Origin: Streptomyces syringium
Lineage (GTDB): Bacteria > Actinomycetota > Actinomycetes > Streptomycetales > Streptomycetaceae
Length of the DNA: 64,000 nt
Direction of reading: 5' to 3'
Assembly (NCBI RefSeq): GCF_017876625.1
Contig: NZ_JAGIOH010000001.1
Coordinates: forward strand, 6,469,501 to 6,533,500
Positions 33,934 to 42,300 of this stretch are shown in pieces. The first letter of the stretch is position 1. Each line of letters begins with the position of its first letter. A model generated the notes under the pieces. It was given only the letters and a program-made list of their open reading frames with translations. It was not told the origin of the DNA and did no database searches. The position numbers and the translations under genes were made by a program.

Positions 33934-35117
33934 TCACCCCCCGCGTCGCCGCCCGCGCCGCCGGCCTGCCGGCCGATGAACTGCCCGCCTACGTCTACGA
34001 CCTGGCCGCGCTCGACGACCACGCGCGCGCCGTACGGGCCGCCCTGCCCGGCAGCGTCGAGCTGTACTACGCGGCCAAGGCCAACCCCGCCCCGGAGATC
34101 CTCCGGGCCCTCGCCCCGCACGTCACCGGGTTCGAGGTCTCCTCCGGCGGCGAACTGGCCCACGTACGCGAGGCCGTCCCCGCCCTGCCGGTCGCCTTCG
34201 GCGGCCCCGGCAAGACCGAGGCCGAACTGCGGCTCGCCCTCGCCCTGGGGGTCGAGCGCTTCCACGTGGAGAGCGAGAGCGAACTGCGGCTGCTCGCCGG
34301 ACTCGCCGACGAGCAGCCCGGCGACGCCCCCGTGGACGTGCTGCTGCGCGTCAACCTCCCGGCGGGGGACGGCGAGCTGACCGGGGCGGCCCTGGCCATG
34401 GGCGGCAGGCCCGGCCCCTTCGGCCTCGACCCCCGCCGCGCCGAGGCGTGCCTGCCGCTGCTGCGCGGCAGAAGGCTGCGGCTGCGCGGCATTCACGCCC
34501 ACCTCGCCAGCGGACTGGAGGCCACCGCCCAGCTCGCCGTCGCGACCCGCATCGTCGACTGGGCGCGGGAGCTGACCGACCGGCACGGCCTGACCTTGAC
34601 GGAGGTCAACGTCGGTGGCGGCATGGCCGTCGACTACACCCGCCCGGCCGCCCGCTTCGACTGGCGCTCCTACGGCGACGGCCTGCGCGACCTGGCGGCC
34701 CGGAACGCCGGACTGACGCTGCGCGTCGAGCCCGGCCGGGCGCTCACCGCGTACTGCGGCTGGTACGTCACCGAGGTCCTCGACCTCAAGCACAGCCACG
34801 GCGAGGCCTTCGCCGTCCTGCGCGGTGGCACCCACCACTTGCGCACCCCCGCCGCCAAACAGCACGACCAGCCCTTCACCGTGCTGCCCGTCGACGCGTG
34901 GGAGCGGTCCTGGCCGCGCCCGGCCGCCCTGGAGGAGCCGGTGACCCTCGTCGGCCAGCTGTGCACCCCGAAGGACACCCTGGCGCGCCGCATCCCGGTG
35001 GCGGAGCTGCGGGTGGGGGACCGGGTGGCGTTCGCCATGGCCGGCGCGTACGCCTGGAACATCTCGCACCACGACTTCCTGATGCACCCGGCGCCGGCCT
35101 TCCACTTCCTGGCCTGA
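33930..35117 (+). CDS. PLP-dependent decarboxylase, group IV (PvsE-like)
   Basis: A fold-type III (alanine-racemase barrel) decarboxylase of 395 residues. YYAAKANP carries the PLP lysine (near 51), GFEVSSGGELAHV follows, GIHAHLASG and EVNVGGGMAVDY bind the PLP phosphate and ring, and LCTPKDTLA holds the C-terminal active-site Cys. It belongs with diaminopimelate and ornithine decarboxylases and with PvsE and SbnH, which decarboxylate a citryl-amino-acid intermediate. The GTG start overlaps the preceding stop. Being last after two NIS synthetases repeats the pvs order exactly. Confidence 0.93.
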   Translation: MITPRVAARAAGLPADELPAYVYDLAALDDHARAVRAALPGSVELYYAAKANPAPEILRALAPHVTGFEVSSGGELAHVREAVPALPVAFGGPGKTEAELRLALALGVERFHVESESELRLLAGLADEQPGDAPVDVLLRVNLPAGDGELTGAALAMGGRPGPFGLDPRRAEACLPLLRGRRLRLRGIHAHLASGLEATAQLAVATRIVDWARELTDRHGLTLTEVNVGGGMAVDYTRPAARFDWRSYGDGLRDLAARNAGLTLRVEPGRALTAYCGWYVTEVLDLKHSHGEAFAVLRGGTHHLRTPAAKQHDQPFTVLPVDAWERSWPRPAALEEPVTLVGQLCTPKDTLARRIPVAELRVGDRVAFAMAGAYAWNISHHDFLMHPAPAFHFLA

Positions 35118-35149
35118 CCGGGCGTCCGGGCCCGAGCGGTGCTCAGGCC
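35111..35149. terminator. bidirectional terminator containing both stop codons
   Basis: GGCCTGA at 35111-35117 pairs perfectly with TCAGGCC at 35143-35149. Each arm contains the stop codon of the gene entering it: the decarboxylase from the left and the ArsR-type regulator from the right. GC-rich sequence between the arms can pair further. Confidence 0.65.
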
Positions 35150-36162
35150 GGGCCGGCGGGCTGCGCGACGGCCAGGTGGGACTCGCCGTTGAGGAGGCCC
35201 ACGCCCAGCCCGGTGGCGGTGTGCAGGACGGTCTCCCCGACGCGCCGGGTGCCGATCAGCCCGGCCTCGCGCAGCACGGAGGTGTGATGGCTGACGGTGG
35301 CGGGCGAGATGCCCACCCGGCGGGCGACCTCACCGGTCGTACAGCCCGCCCCGCCCGCCACCGTCTCCAGGACCGCGGCCCGGCGCATGCCCAGCAGGGC
35401 CGCCAGCGCCCGCCCCGAGGCCGGCCGGGGCTCCGGGTCGCCGAGCCAGCGCAGATCGTGGGCGATGGGGTAGACCAGCACGGGAGCGAGCCCCCGGTCG
35501 CGCAGCAGCGTCGGCGCGGGCCAGCAGAAGAACGAGGGCACGAGCCGCAGGCCGCGCCCGTCGAGATGGAGGTCGCCCCGCACGTGCGGGCCGCGCAGCT
35601 CCAGCACCGGCGGGCTCCAGCACAGCGCCGGGTGCAGCGTGGGCAGCAGTCGCGCGCTGCCGCCGGTGAGCAGGGCACGGGTGCGCACCGAGCAGTCGGC
35701 GCCCAGCCGGCCCTGGATATGCGCCCAGTGCGGGACCAGCACCGCCCGGTGGTAGTCGCGCACCGCCTGTGCCAGCCCGTCGAGGGTGTCCCGGTCGCCG
35801 TCCCCGAGCGACCGGGTCCAGCGGGCCGGCGGCCGGGTGGCCGACAGCTCCGTCAGATCCTTGCGCAGCCGGTCGCGGGGGGTCGAGCGCAAGGCGTCGA
35901 TGCCGTTCTCCAGGCCGTCGGCCGCGGCGGCGGGGGTGAGGAAGTCGGGGGAGTAGCCGTAGGGGGGCGCGAGGTCCAGCAGCCGCCGGTCGACCGTGCC
36001 CGGATCGGAGCGGACCTGGCGGCGCCAGCGGGCGAACACGGGCGCGGCGTCGGTGCTCTGCAGCACATGCAGGCTCAGCAGCACTTCCCACAGCGGATCC
36101 GGGTGCTGGGCGATCGTGATGCGGGTCAGATCCTCGCTGGTGAAATGGATGCGCAGCGTCAT
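35143..36162 (-). CDS. ArsR-type winged-helix transcriptional regulator (DUF5937-like N-terminus)
   Basis: The 339-residue protein has a C-terminal ArsR winged helix (about 255-320): ALLGMRRAAVLETVAGGAGC, TTGEVARRVGISPATVSHHT and SVLREAGLIGTRR. The long N-terminal part starts LRIHFTSEDLTRITIAQHPD, a pattern I associate with DUF5937 regulators of Streptomyces; its ligand is unknown. ATG at 36162 begins this conserved block; the frame continues upstream but codon use there is poor. It converges on the siderophore operon and could regulate it, though nothing in its sequence shows metal-binding Cys pairs of classical ArsR proteins. Confidence 0.88.
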   Translation of the reverse strand: MTLRIHFTSEDLTRITIAQHPDPLWEVLLSLHVLQSTDAAPVFARWRRQVRSDPGTVDRRLLDLAPPYGYSPDFLTPAAAADGLENGIDALRSTPRDRLRKDLTELSATRPPARWTRSLGDGDRDTLDGLAQAVRDYHRAVLVPHWAHIQGRLGADCSVRTRALLTGGSARLLPTLHPALCWSPPVLELRGPHVRGDLHLDGRGLRLVPSFFCWPAPTLLRDRGLAPVLVYPIAHDLRWLGDPEPRPASGRALAALLGMRRAAVLETVAGGAGCTTGEVARRVGISPATVSHHTSVLREAGLIGTRRVGETVLHTATGLGVGLLNGESHLAVAQPAGPA

Positions 36163-36320
36163 GGCGGCGTCCCTCGTGCTCGGGATGCCTCGCGCTCCCG
36201 CGGCGGAGGCCGCGGTTGCCAGGCGTGTCCGTGTGTCCCCTTTGCTGGGTGGGACGCCCGGCCCTCCCATAGGGTTGCTCCGAGTTGACGGAATATCACG
36301 TTCTGTAAAAATTTCGGATG

Positions 36321-36338
36321 GTCGTAGTCCATTACGAC
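36321..36338. promoter_or_regulatory. inverted repeat, candidate operator
   Basis: GTCGTA-N6-TACGAC is a perfect dyad in an AT-rich patch, about 160 bases upstream of the ArsR-type regulator. Size and symmetry suit a dimeric winged-helix repressor, so autoregulation is possible. Confidence 0.4.
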
Positions 36339-37078
36339 GTCCGCACGTGCGCCGCAAGGCGTTCACTCGGCCGGCCCCGCGGCCGCCCCCGGCGTCCCCT
36401 GCGCGCCGGGGGCGAGTCGGTTTCCCGGCGGGTGCCCGCCGGGGCGTCCGGTCCGCGTTCCTGCCGGGCCTCGCAGACCTGCCGGCACTGGCCGAGCAGG
36501 TCCGGCAGGTCGTCCATCCCCAGCCCGCGGGCGAGGATGTCGAGCAGATTCGCCCCCCGACCCGGCCCGGCGGCACGACCCAACGTGCCAGGGGCGCCGG
36601 AGAAGGTCCACCTTTTCGAAGCCCTTCTAAAGCCGCAGGTCCGGCGGGTGGGGGAGAGTATTCGGGCACCGCATGCCCCACGGGTCACGGCTGTCGCGGC
36701 GGGTTCCGGGCCGGTGTGCGAGGTGGCGGAGTGGTTCCTTCAGGTTCGACGCACACCGGCGGGCCCCTCCGATTTCGGCCAGGTCGCGGCACCGCGACGC
36801 GGCGCGGGCCCGCCGTCGTGGCCGCGGAACGCCCGCGACCGGTGGCGACGGCCCCGCCCGGGCCGTCGTGGCCGAAGTGGAAACGCCGGCCCGGGCGGCG
36901 CCGAGGGGCCGTCCGCCCAACTCCGCGGGCACTGCCTTGAACCGCAGCTCGGCGGGCACGTGAGCCCTTCCGGCGACGCCCGTTCCGGGCCGATGACCAT
37001 GAAAAGGCGGCCGGTGCAGGGCACTTGACAGGACGCGCCCGGCGGGATTGGCCGGTTCCGGGGGGTTCCAAACGATCT

Positions 37079-37097
37079 TAGATGGTGCATGCATCTA
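37079..37097. promoter_or_regulatory. inverted repeat upstream of asnB, candidate operator
   Basis: TAGATG-N7-CATCTA is a perfect dyad with TGCATGCA partly inside the spacer. It lies about 115 bases before the asnB start, in the AT-rich stretch expected to hold the promoter. A regulator has not been identified; the small GntR gene downstream is one candidate. Confidence 0.4.
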
Positions 37098-37211
37098 GAT
37101 GGGGCGTACGGTGATCATCGCGATCCGCTCGTGCAGTGTCGCGGACCGTGATCGACGAGGGCACAGCCGCCCGGGCCACCCGGGCGGCCTACCGAGAAGG
37201 AGACCGCGACC

Positions 37212-39071
37212 ATGTGCGGGATCACCGGATGGATCTCCTACGACCAGGACCTCAATACCCCCACCACACGCAACACGCTCGACGCGATGACCGAGACGAT
37301 GGTGTGCCGCGGCCCGGACGCCGGAGGCGTCTGGCTGGACACCCACGCCGCCCTGGGCCACCGCCGGCTGGCCGTCATCGACATCGAGGGCGGCAAGCAG
37401 CCGATGCTCGTCGAGCGCGACGGCCGCACCCTCCTTGCCACCACCTACAGCGGCGAGGTCTACAACTACCGTGAGCTGCGGGCCGAACTGGAGGCGCTGG
37501 GCCACGCGTTCCGCACCTCCAGCGACACCGAAGTCGTCCTGCACGCCTATCTCGAATGGGGCGACGCGTTCGCCGAGCGCCTCAACGGCATGTACGCCTT
37601 CGCGATCTGGGACCCGCGCAGCGAGGAACTCCTCCTGGTCCGCGACCGCATGGGCGTCAAGCCGCTTTACTACTACCCCACCCCCGACGGCGTGCTCTTC
37701 GCCTCCGAGGCCAAGGGCATCCTCGCCCACCCCGCCGTCCGCCCCGCCGTGGACGCCGAGGGCCTCGCCGAGCTGCTGGCCAACGCCAAGACCCCCGGCC
37801 ACGCCGTCTACAAGGGCATGTACGAACTGCGCCCCGGCCACCTCGCGCGCATCCGCCGCGACGGCCTCACCGTCCGGCAGTACTGGGCGCTGGAGGCACG
37901 GGAGCACACCGACGACCTGGGCGCCACCGTCCACCACATACGCGAGCTGCTCGACGACATCATCGCCCGTCAGCTCATCGCCGACGTCCCGCTGTGCACC
38001 CTGCTCTCCGGCGGGCTCGACTCCTCCGCCATCACCGCGCTTGCGGCGAAGGGCCTGGCCGACGCGGGCCGCGGCCCGGTGCGCTCGTTCTCCGTGGACT
38101 TCACCGGCCACACCGAGAACTTCACCCCCGACCAGATGCGGCCCACCCCCGACGGCCCGTACGCCCACGCCCTCGCGGCGCACGTGGGCTCCGACCACTC
38201 CGACATCGTCCTCGACACCGCCGCCCTGATGGACCCGGCCCACCGCGCGGCCATCCAGTCCGCCCGCGATCTGCCGCTGGCCTTCGGCGACGGCGACACC
38301 TCGCTCTACCTGCTGTTCAAGGCCATCCGCGAACAGTCCACCGTGGCCCTGTCCGGCGAGTCGGCCGACGAGCTCTTCGGCGGCTACCACTGGTTCCACG
38401 ACCCCGAGATCGTGGCGGCCGACACCTTCCCGTGGATCGCGGCCGGTATCGCCGACCGCTTCTCGGGCCCGCGCAGCGGCGGCCGTGTCGCCCTCCTCGA
38501 CGCGGGCTTCCTCGGCAAGCTCGACGTGGACGCCTACCGGGACGCGCGCTACCGCGAAGCCCTCGCCGAGGTCCCCCGGCTGGCCGGCGAGAGCGGCCAC
38601 GACCGGCGCATGCGCGAGGTCTCGTATCTGCACCTGACCCGGTTCGTGAACCTCCTCCTCGACCGCAAGGACCGCGCCAGCATGGCCGTCGGCCTCGAGG
38701 TCCGGGTGCCGTTCTGCGACCACCGCCTCGTCGAATACGTCTTCAACACCCCTTGGGCGATGAAGACCTTCGACGGCCGGGAGAAGTCCCTGCTGCGCGC
38801 CGCCACCCGCGACACGCTCCCCGACATCGTCGCCGACCGGGTGAAGAGCCCCTACCCGAGCACCCAGGACCCGCGCTACGCGGCCGCGCTGCGCACCGAG
38901 CTGAAGCGGGTCATGGCCGACAACGACGCACCCGTCCGCCCGCTGCTCGACACCGCCTCCGTCGCGCAGGCGCTCGCCGACGACGCGGGCGAGTCCTTCC
39001 GGACCGGCACGGAACTGGTCCTCGGCATCAACTCCTGGCTGCGGACCAACGGCACGACCCTGGAGGTGTAG
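37212..39071 (+). CDS. asnB: asparagine synthase (glutamine-hydrolysing)
   Basis: The 619-residue enzyme makes asparagine from aspartate, ATP and glutamine. Cys2 (MCGITGW) is the glutaminase nucleophile, and CRGPDAGGVW, LGHRRLAVID and SGEVYNYRELR complete the N-terminal amidotransferase. The synthase domain has the PP-loop LLSGGLDSS and the later SGESADELFGGY and LEVRVPFCDHRLVEY motifs. GAGAAGGAGA precedes the ATG. An ordinary biosynthetic AsnB is most likely, though homologues that amidate natural products or act in cell-wall work cannot be excluded; no pathway genes are adjacent. GntR follows after 90 bases. Confidence 0.95.
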   Translation: MCGITGWISYDQDLNTPTTRNTLDAMTETMVCRGPDAGGVWLDTHAALGHRRLAVIDIEGGKQPMLVERDGRTLLATTYSGEVYNYRELRAELEALGHAFRTSSDTEVVLHAYLEWGDAFAERLNGMYAFAIWDPRSEELLLVRDRMGVKPLYYYPTPDGVLFASEAKGILAHPAVRPAVDAEGLAELLANAKTPGHAVYKGMYELRPGHLARIRRDGLTVRQYWALEAREHTDDLGATVHHIRELLDDIIARQLIADVPLCTLLSGGLDSSAITALAAKGLADAGRGPVRSFSVDFTGHTENFTPDQMRPTPDGPYAHALAAHVGSDHSDIVLDTAALMDPAHRAAIQSARDLPLAFGDGDTSLYLLFKAIREQSTVALSGESADELFGGYHWFHDPEIVAADTFPWIAAGIADRFSGPRSGGRVALLDAGFLGKLDVDAYRDARYREALAEVPRLAGESGHDRRMREVSYLHLTRFVNLLLDRKDRASMAVGLEVRVPFCDHRLVEYVFNTPWAMKTFDGREKSLLRAATRDTLPDIVADRVKSPYPSTQDPRYAAALRTELKRVMADNDAPVRPLLDTASVAQALADDAGESFRTGTELVLGINSWLRTNGTTLEV

Positions 39072-39127
39072 CGCGGCAGGGCATTGCCCGAGGACCGGGC
39101 ACGGTGGGTCTCCCAAGGCGCACAATG

Positions 39128-39139
39128 GGTGGTACCACC
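39128..39139. promoter_or_regulatory. 12-bp perfect palindrome before the GntR gene
   Basis: GGTGGTACCACC lies 22 bases upstream of the GTG start of the small GntR regulator and 10 bases before its ribosome site, a place suited to autorepression. Confidence 0.45.
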
Positions 39140-39161
39140 TCGCCCAGCCAGGAGTCCCACC

Positions 39162-39548
39162 GTGGCCTTGCAACTGACCGTCGACCCGGACGCGGCCGAA
39201 CCGCCCTACGAGCAGATCCGCGCCCGCATCGCCGACCGGGCCCGCTCCGGCGCGCTCCCCGTGGGCTACAAACTCCCCACCGTCCGGGGCTTCGCGGAGG
39301 AGCTGGGCCTGGCCGCCAACACCGTGGCCAAGGCCTACCGCGCGCTCGAAGCGGACGGGGTGATCGAGACCCGGGGCCGCAACGGCACCTTCATCGCCGC
39401 CCCCGGCGACGCCGCCGACCGGGAGGCGGCCGCGGCCGCCCAGGCCTTCGCCCAGCGCGCCCACCGGCTGGGCCTGGACCGGGCGGCCGCGCTCGCCGCC
39501 GTCGAGGACGCGCTGCGCGCCGCGTACGACGGCGGGGACGAGCGGTAG
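39162..39548 (+). CDS. GntR-family transcriptional regulator, YtrA-type short form
   Basis: At 128 residues it is little more than the GntR winged helix: PPYEQIRARIADRARSGALP, LPTVRGFAEELGLAANTVAK and AYRALEADGVIETRGRNGTF (residues about 13-75), followed by one Ala-rich helical dimerisation tail. There is no large ligand domain. Such short regulators usually repress a nearby transporter operon and themselves. GTG at 39162 is chosen since AGGAG lies eight bases upstream and the conserved start follows. No transporter is adjacent, so the target may be itself or asnB. Confidence 0.9.
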   Translation: MALQLTVDPDAAEPPYEQIRARIADRARSGALPVGYKLPTVRGFAEELGLAANTVAKAYRALEADGVIETRGRNGTFIAAPGDAADREAAAAAQAFAQRAHRLGLDRAAALAAVEDALRAAYDGGDER

Positions 39549-39561
39549 CGCCTGCCGGCCG

Positions 39562-39594
39562 CCGTGGCCGTCGTCTCCCGGGAGACGGCCACGG
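39562..39594. terminator. bidirectional terminator between convergent genes
   Basis: CCGTGGCC and GGCCACGG flank the perfect palindrome GTCTCCCGGGAGAC, with GTC bulged on one side. It sits between the GntR and AAA ATPase stops and should serve both. Confidence 0.8.
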
Positions 39595-39617
39595 TGGCGT
39601 GGCCGCCCCCGGCCGGC

Positions 39618-40772
39618 CTACAGATAGAGCCCGGAGTCCGCACCGTCGTGCTGCGCGGGCACCGACGCCGGACCGCTGCCGCGCCGCAGCGCGAACAGCT
39701 CCGCGAGCGTCGCCCCCTCCCGGCCGATGCCCTCCTCCCGGCCGAGCCAGTTCACCGCCTCCGGACGGGTCAGCGAGCCCACCTCGATCCGGGCGAGACA
39801 GCGGCCGGGACGCACGACGGCGGGGTGCAGCCGCTCCAGGTCCTCGTTGGTGGTCACCCCGACGAGGACGTTGCGGCCCTGGCCGAGCAGCCCGTCCGTG
39901 AGGTTCAGCAGCCGCGACAGCGCCTGCCCGGCGGTGTGCTTGGCCTCGCCCCGGATCAGCTCGTCGCAGTCCTCCAGGAGCAGCAGTCGCCAACGGCCCT
40001 TCGCCGTGCCGTCGTCCTCGCCGATCGCGATGTCCATCAGATAGCCGACGTCGTTGAACAGCCGCTCCGGGTCGAGCACGCAGTCCACCTGGCACCAGTC
40101 CCGCCACGAGCGGGCCAGGGTGCGCAGCGCGGAGGTCTTGCCCGTGCCCGGCGGGCCGTGCAGGAGCAGCAGCCGGCCGGCGATGTCGTCCGGGGTGACC
40201 TTCATCAGCCGGTCCATGGCGTCCGCGACCGGCGCGGTGTAGTTCGGACGCACCTCCTCCCAGGTGCCGGCGGAGATCTGCCGGGTCGTGCGGTGCGGGC
40301 CGCGCCGCGGGGAGACGTACCAGAAGCCCATGGTGACGTGCTCGGGCTGGGGCTCGGGCTCGTCCTCCGCGCCCGAGACCGCCTGGTCCAGCACCTTCTT
40401 GGCCAGCTCGTCGGTGGCCGCGGTCACCGACACGTCCGCGCCCCGGCTCCAGCGGGAGATCAGCAGCGTCCAGCCGTCGCCCTCCGCGAGGGTCGCGCTG
40501 CGGTCGTCGTCCCGCGCGGCACGCACCACGCGGGCGGACGGTGGCAGCAGCGTCACCCCGGTCTTGACGCGGTCCACGGAGTGGCTGTGCGCGTACGGCT
40601 GCTCGCCGGTGGCGAACCGGCCGAGGAAGAGGGCGTCGATGACGTCGGACGGCGAGTCGCTGTCATCCACGTTCAGCCGGATGGGCAGGGACTTCTCCGT
40701 CGGGGTGGTGTCCGGTTCGGCGGGCAGGGCCTGCCTCCTGGCAGCGGGGCGGTCGGCACACATGCCGCCCAT
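39618..40772 (-). CDS. AAA ATPase with DUF5925 domain
   Basis: A 384-residue protein. Residues about 30-165 form an N-terminal domain of the DUF5925 type (LPIRLNVDDSDSPSDVIDAL). The AAA core follows with Walker A LLLHGPPGTGKTSALRT, Walker B LLLLEDCDELIRG, sensor GVTTNEDLERLHPAVVRPGR (also giving the arginine finger) and a short C-terminal lid. The layout resembles Bcs1-like or proteasome-type AAA proteins, but the client is unknown. ATG at 40772 or at 40763 are both possible, neither with a good ribosome site. It is divergent from the glycoside hydrolase gene; TTACC-C-GGTAA at 40826-40836 between them may be an operator. Confidence 0.88.
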   Translation of the reverse strand: MGGMCADRPAARRQALPAEPDTTPTEKSLPIRLNVDDSDSPSDVIDALFLGRFATGEQPYAHSHSVDRVKTGVTLLPPSARVVRAARDDDRSATLAEGDGWTLLISRWSRGADVSVTAATDELAKKVLDQAVSGAEDEPEPQPEHVTMGFWYVSPRRGPHRTTRQISAGTWEEVRPNYTAPVADAMDRLMKVTPDDIAGRLLLLHGPPGTGKTSALRTLARSWRDWCQVDCVLDPERLFNDVGYLMDIAIGEDDGTAKGRWRLLLLEDCDELIRGEAKHTAGQALSRLLNLTDGLLGQGRNVLVGVTTNEDLERLHPAVVRPGRCLARIEVGSLTRPEAVNWLGREEGIGREGATLAELFALRRGSGPASVPAQHDGADSGLYL

Positions 40773-40877
40773 GATCCGGCACGGAACGCCCGGGCGCACC
40801 ATGGTTTTCCCCGGTTCCGTCGTAGTTACCCGGTAAATCGCCGCACATCGATTCCCGCGCCGATACTCTGGCCGGTG

Positions 40878-42233
40878 ATGGGACGTCATGTGACGAGCCG
40901 GCGGTTGTCCCGGGCGGGTCGGTGGGGATTCACGGCACTGCTCGGTCTCACCCTGCTCGTGCTCGCGCTGCTGGTGGCCATGTGCGGCGGCGTCCTCCAG
41001 CCGCGCGGCGGTGACGTGGACACCCGCCGGGAGGTGGCCGTCGGCTGGGGGTTCACCCACACGCAGTACAGCGCCGACCACGGCGACGCCGATGCCCGCA
41101 AGGCCGCCGGCAGGCTCCTCGCCACCGGCCCCCTGTCGCAGAACCAGCACATCATGGGCTGGGGGGTGGACAACCCCGAGCCCAAGCCCGGCGCGTACAA
41201 CTTCGCCGACCTGGACCGGCGTGTCGCGCTGATGCGAAGAACGGCCGGGACGCCGGTGCTCACGCTGTGCTGCGCCCCCGACTGGATGAAGGGCGGCGGG
41301 CAGCGGACCGACTGGTCCCAGAAATCATTGGAGACGGCCCCCGACCGTAAGTACTACAAGGATTTCGCGAAGCTCGCCGGAGTGGTGGCCAAGCGCTATC
41401 CGGACGTACGCCATTTCATTGTCTGGAACGAACTCAAGGGTTTCTTCGACGAATCCAAGAACCGCTGGGACTACGAGGGCTATACCGAGCTGTACAACCT
41501 GGTCCACGCCGAGCTGAAGAAGCAGAACAAGAACAACCTCGTCGGCGGTCCGTATGTCGTCATGGACAGTGAGGCCCCCGGATCCAAGGCCAACGCGTCG
41601 TCGCTGCGTGGCCCCTGGGGGGTCGTGGACCAGCGGTCCGTCGACGCCGTCACGTACTGGAACAAGCACAAGGCCGGAGCCGACTTCGTCGTGGTCGACG
41701 GCTCCAGCTATACGCGGGAGACCGACCAGTTCCACCCCGACGAATTCGGCGCCACCACCAAGTTCGCCGATGTCACGACCTGGCTCAGGAAGACCACGGG
41801 GCTGCCGGTCTGGTGGGCCGAGTGGTACGTGGAGCCCGCCGACGGCAATGACGACCGGAGGGGGTGGACCGAACAGCACCGCCTTGCCGTCCAGGCCACG
41901 GCAATGATGCAGCTGGCCGGCTCGGGCGCCTCCGCGGCCTTCTACTGGAACCCGCAGGAGCAGAGCGCCGACTGCCCCGGCTGTCTGTGGCGCAGCACCG
42001 AACTGGCCGACGGGGGCAAGGAGCTGCCGATGATGAAGCTGCTGACCCGGTTCGCCAAGGAGTTCCCGCCCGGTGCGGATTTCCGCGAGGTCGACACCGA
42101 CGACGCACGCGTCCGCGCGCTTGCGACGGACACGGCCCTGCTGGTCGTCAACACCCAGAACCGGCCCGTAGCCACCCGGGTGGACGGCAGCGACGTCGAC
42201 CTGAAGGCGTACGAGGTCCGCTGGATCTCCTAG
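40878..42233 (+). CDS. membrane-anchored clan-A glycoside hydrolase (GH39-like)
   Basis: Residues about 15-38 form one hydrophobic helix without a clear cleavage site, so the enzyme is probably anchored with its catalytic part outside. The barrel shows VLTLCCAPDWMKGG, HFIVWNELKGF with the acid/base Glu after Asn (near 178), and VWWAEWYVEP with the likely nucleophile Glu near 317, as in GH39. Catalytic residues are intact, so activity is expected on an unknown polysaccharide. It precedes, in convergent orientation, a polysaccharide assembly operon; the Psl operon of Pseudomonas likewise contains a GH39 enzyme, PslG. Ribosome site CCGG..GTG is poor, and GTG at 40875 is an equal start choice. 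Confidence 0.85.
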   Translation: MGRHVTSRRLSRAGRWGFTALLGLTLLVLALLVAMCGGVLQPRGGDVDTRREVAVGWGFTHTQYSADHGDADARKAAGRLLATGPLSQNQHIMGWGVDNPEPKPGAYNFADLDRRVALMRRTAGTPVLTLCCAPDWMKGGGQRTDWSQKSLETAPDRKYYKDFAKLAGVVAKRYPDVRHFIVWNELKGFFDESKNRWDYEGYTELYNLVHAELKKQNKNNLVGGPYVVMDSEAPGSKANASSLRGPWGVVDQRSVDAVTYWNKHKAGADFVVVDGSSYTRETDQFHPDEFGATTKFADVTTWLRKTTGLPVWWAEWYVEPADGNDDRRGWTEQHRLAVQATAMMQLAGSGASAAFYWNPQEQSADCPGCLWRSTELADGGKELPMMKLLTRFAKEFPPGADFREVDTDDARVRALATDTALLVVNTQNRPVATRVDGSDVDLKAYEVRWIS

Positions 42234-42255
42234 CCGGGGCGGGAAGAGGCCCACC

Positions 42256-42269
42256 GCCCGGCGCCGGGC
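42256..42269. terminator. possible short terminator between convergent genes
   Basis: The 14-base perfect palindrome GCCCGGCGCCGGGC lies between the stops of the glycoside hydrolase and the flippase fusion. It can only fold with a tight loop, so support is modest. Confidence 0.3.
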
Positions 42270-42300
42270 CCCTGCCCACCTCAGCGGCGCCCGGCGGCCG

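Larger units (their letters stand above)
36163..37211. other. 1-kb region without a convincing gene
   Basis: Several long frames are open on both strands, but all are Arg/Pro/Gly-rich and look like GC-driven chance. One minus-strand piece near 36450-36560 reads LLDILARGLGMDDLPDLLGQ with normal-looking composition and may be a gene remnant; I cannot assign it. The left end must hold the regulator's promoter and the right end that of asnB, where AT content rises and TTGACA occurs at 37025. Confidence 0.5.

Noticed and set aside
23802..35117. Desferrioxamine (desABCD) or staphyloferrin locus
   Set aside because: No lysine decarboxylase, N-hydroxylase or acyltransferase as in des; the gene order matches pvsABCDE better than sbn or sfa.
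36318..37028. Open frames in the 1-kb gap as genes
   Set aside because: Compositions are Arg/Pro/Gly-biased on both strands, with no ribosome sites or recognisable motifs.
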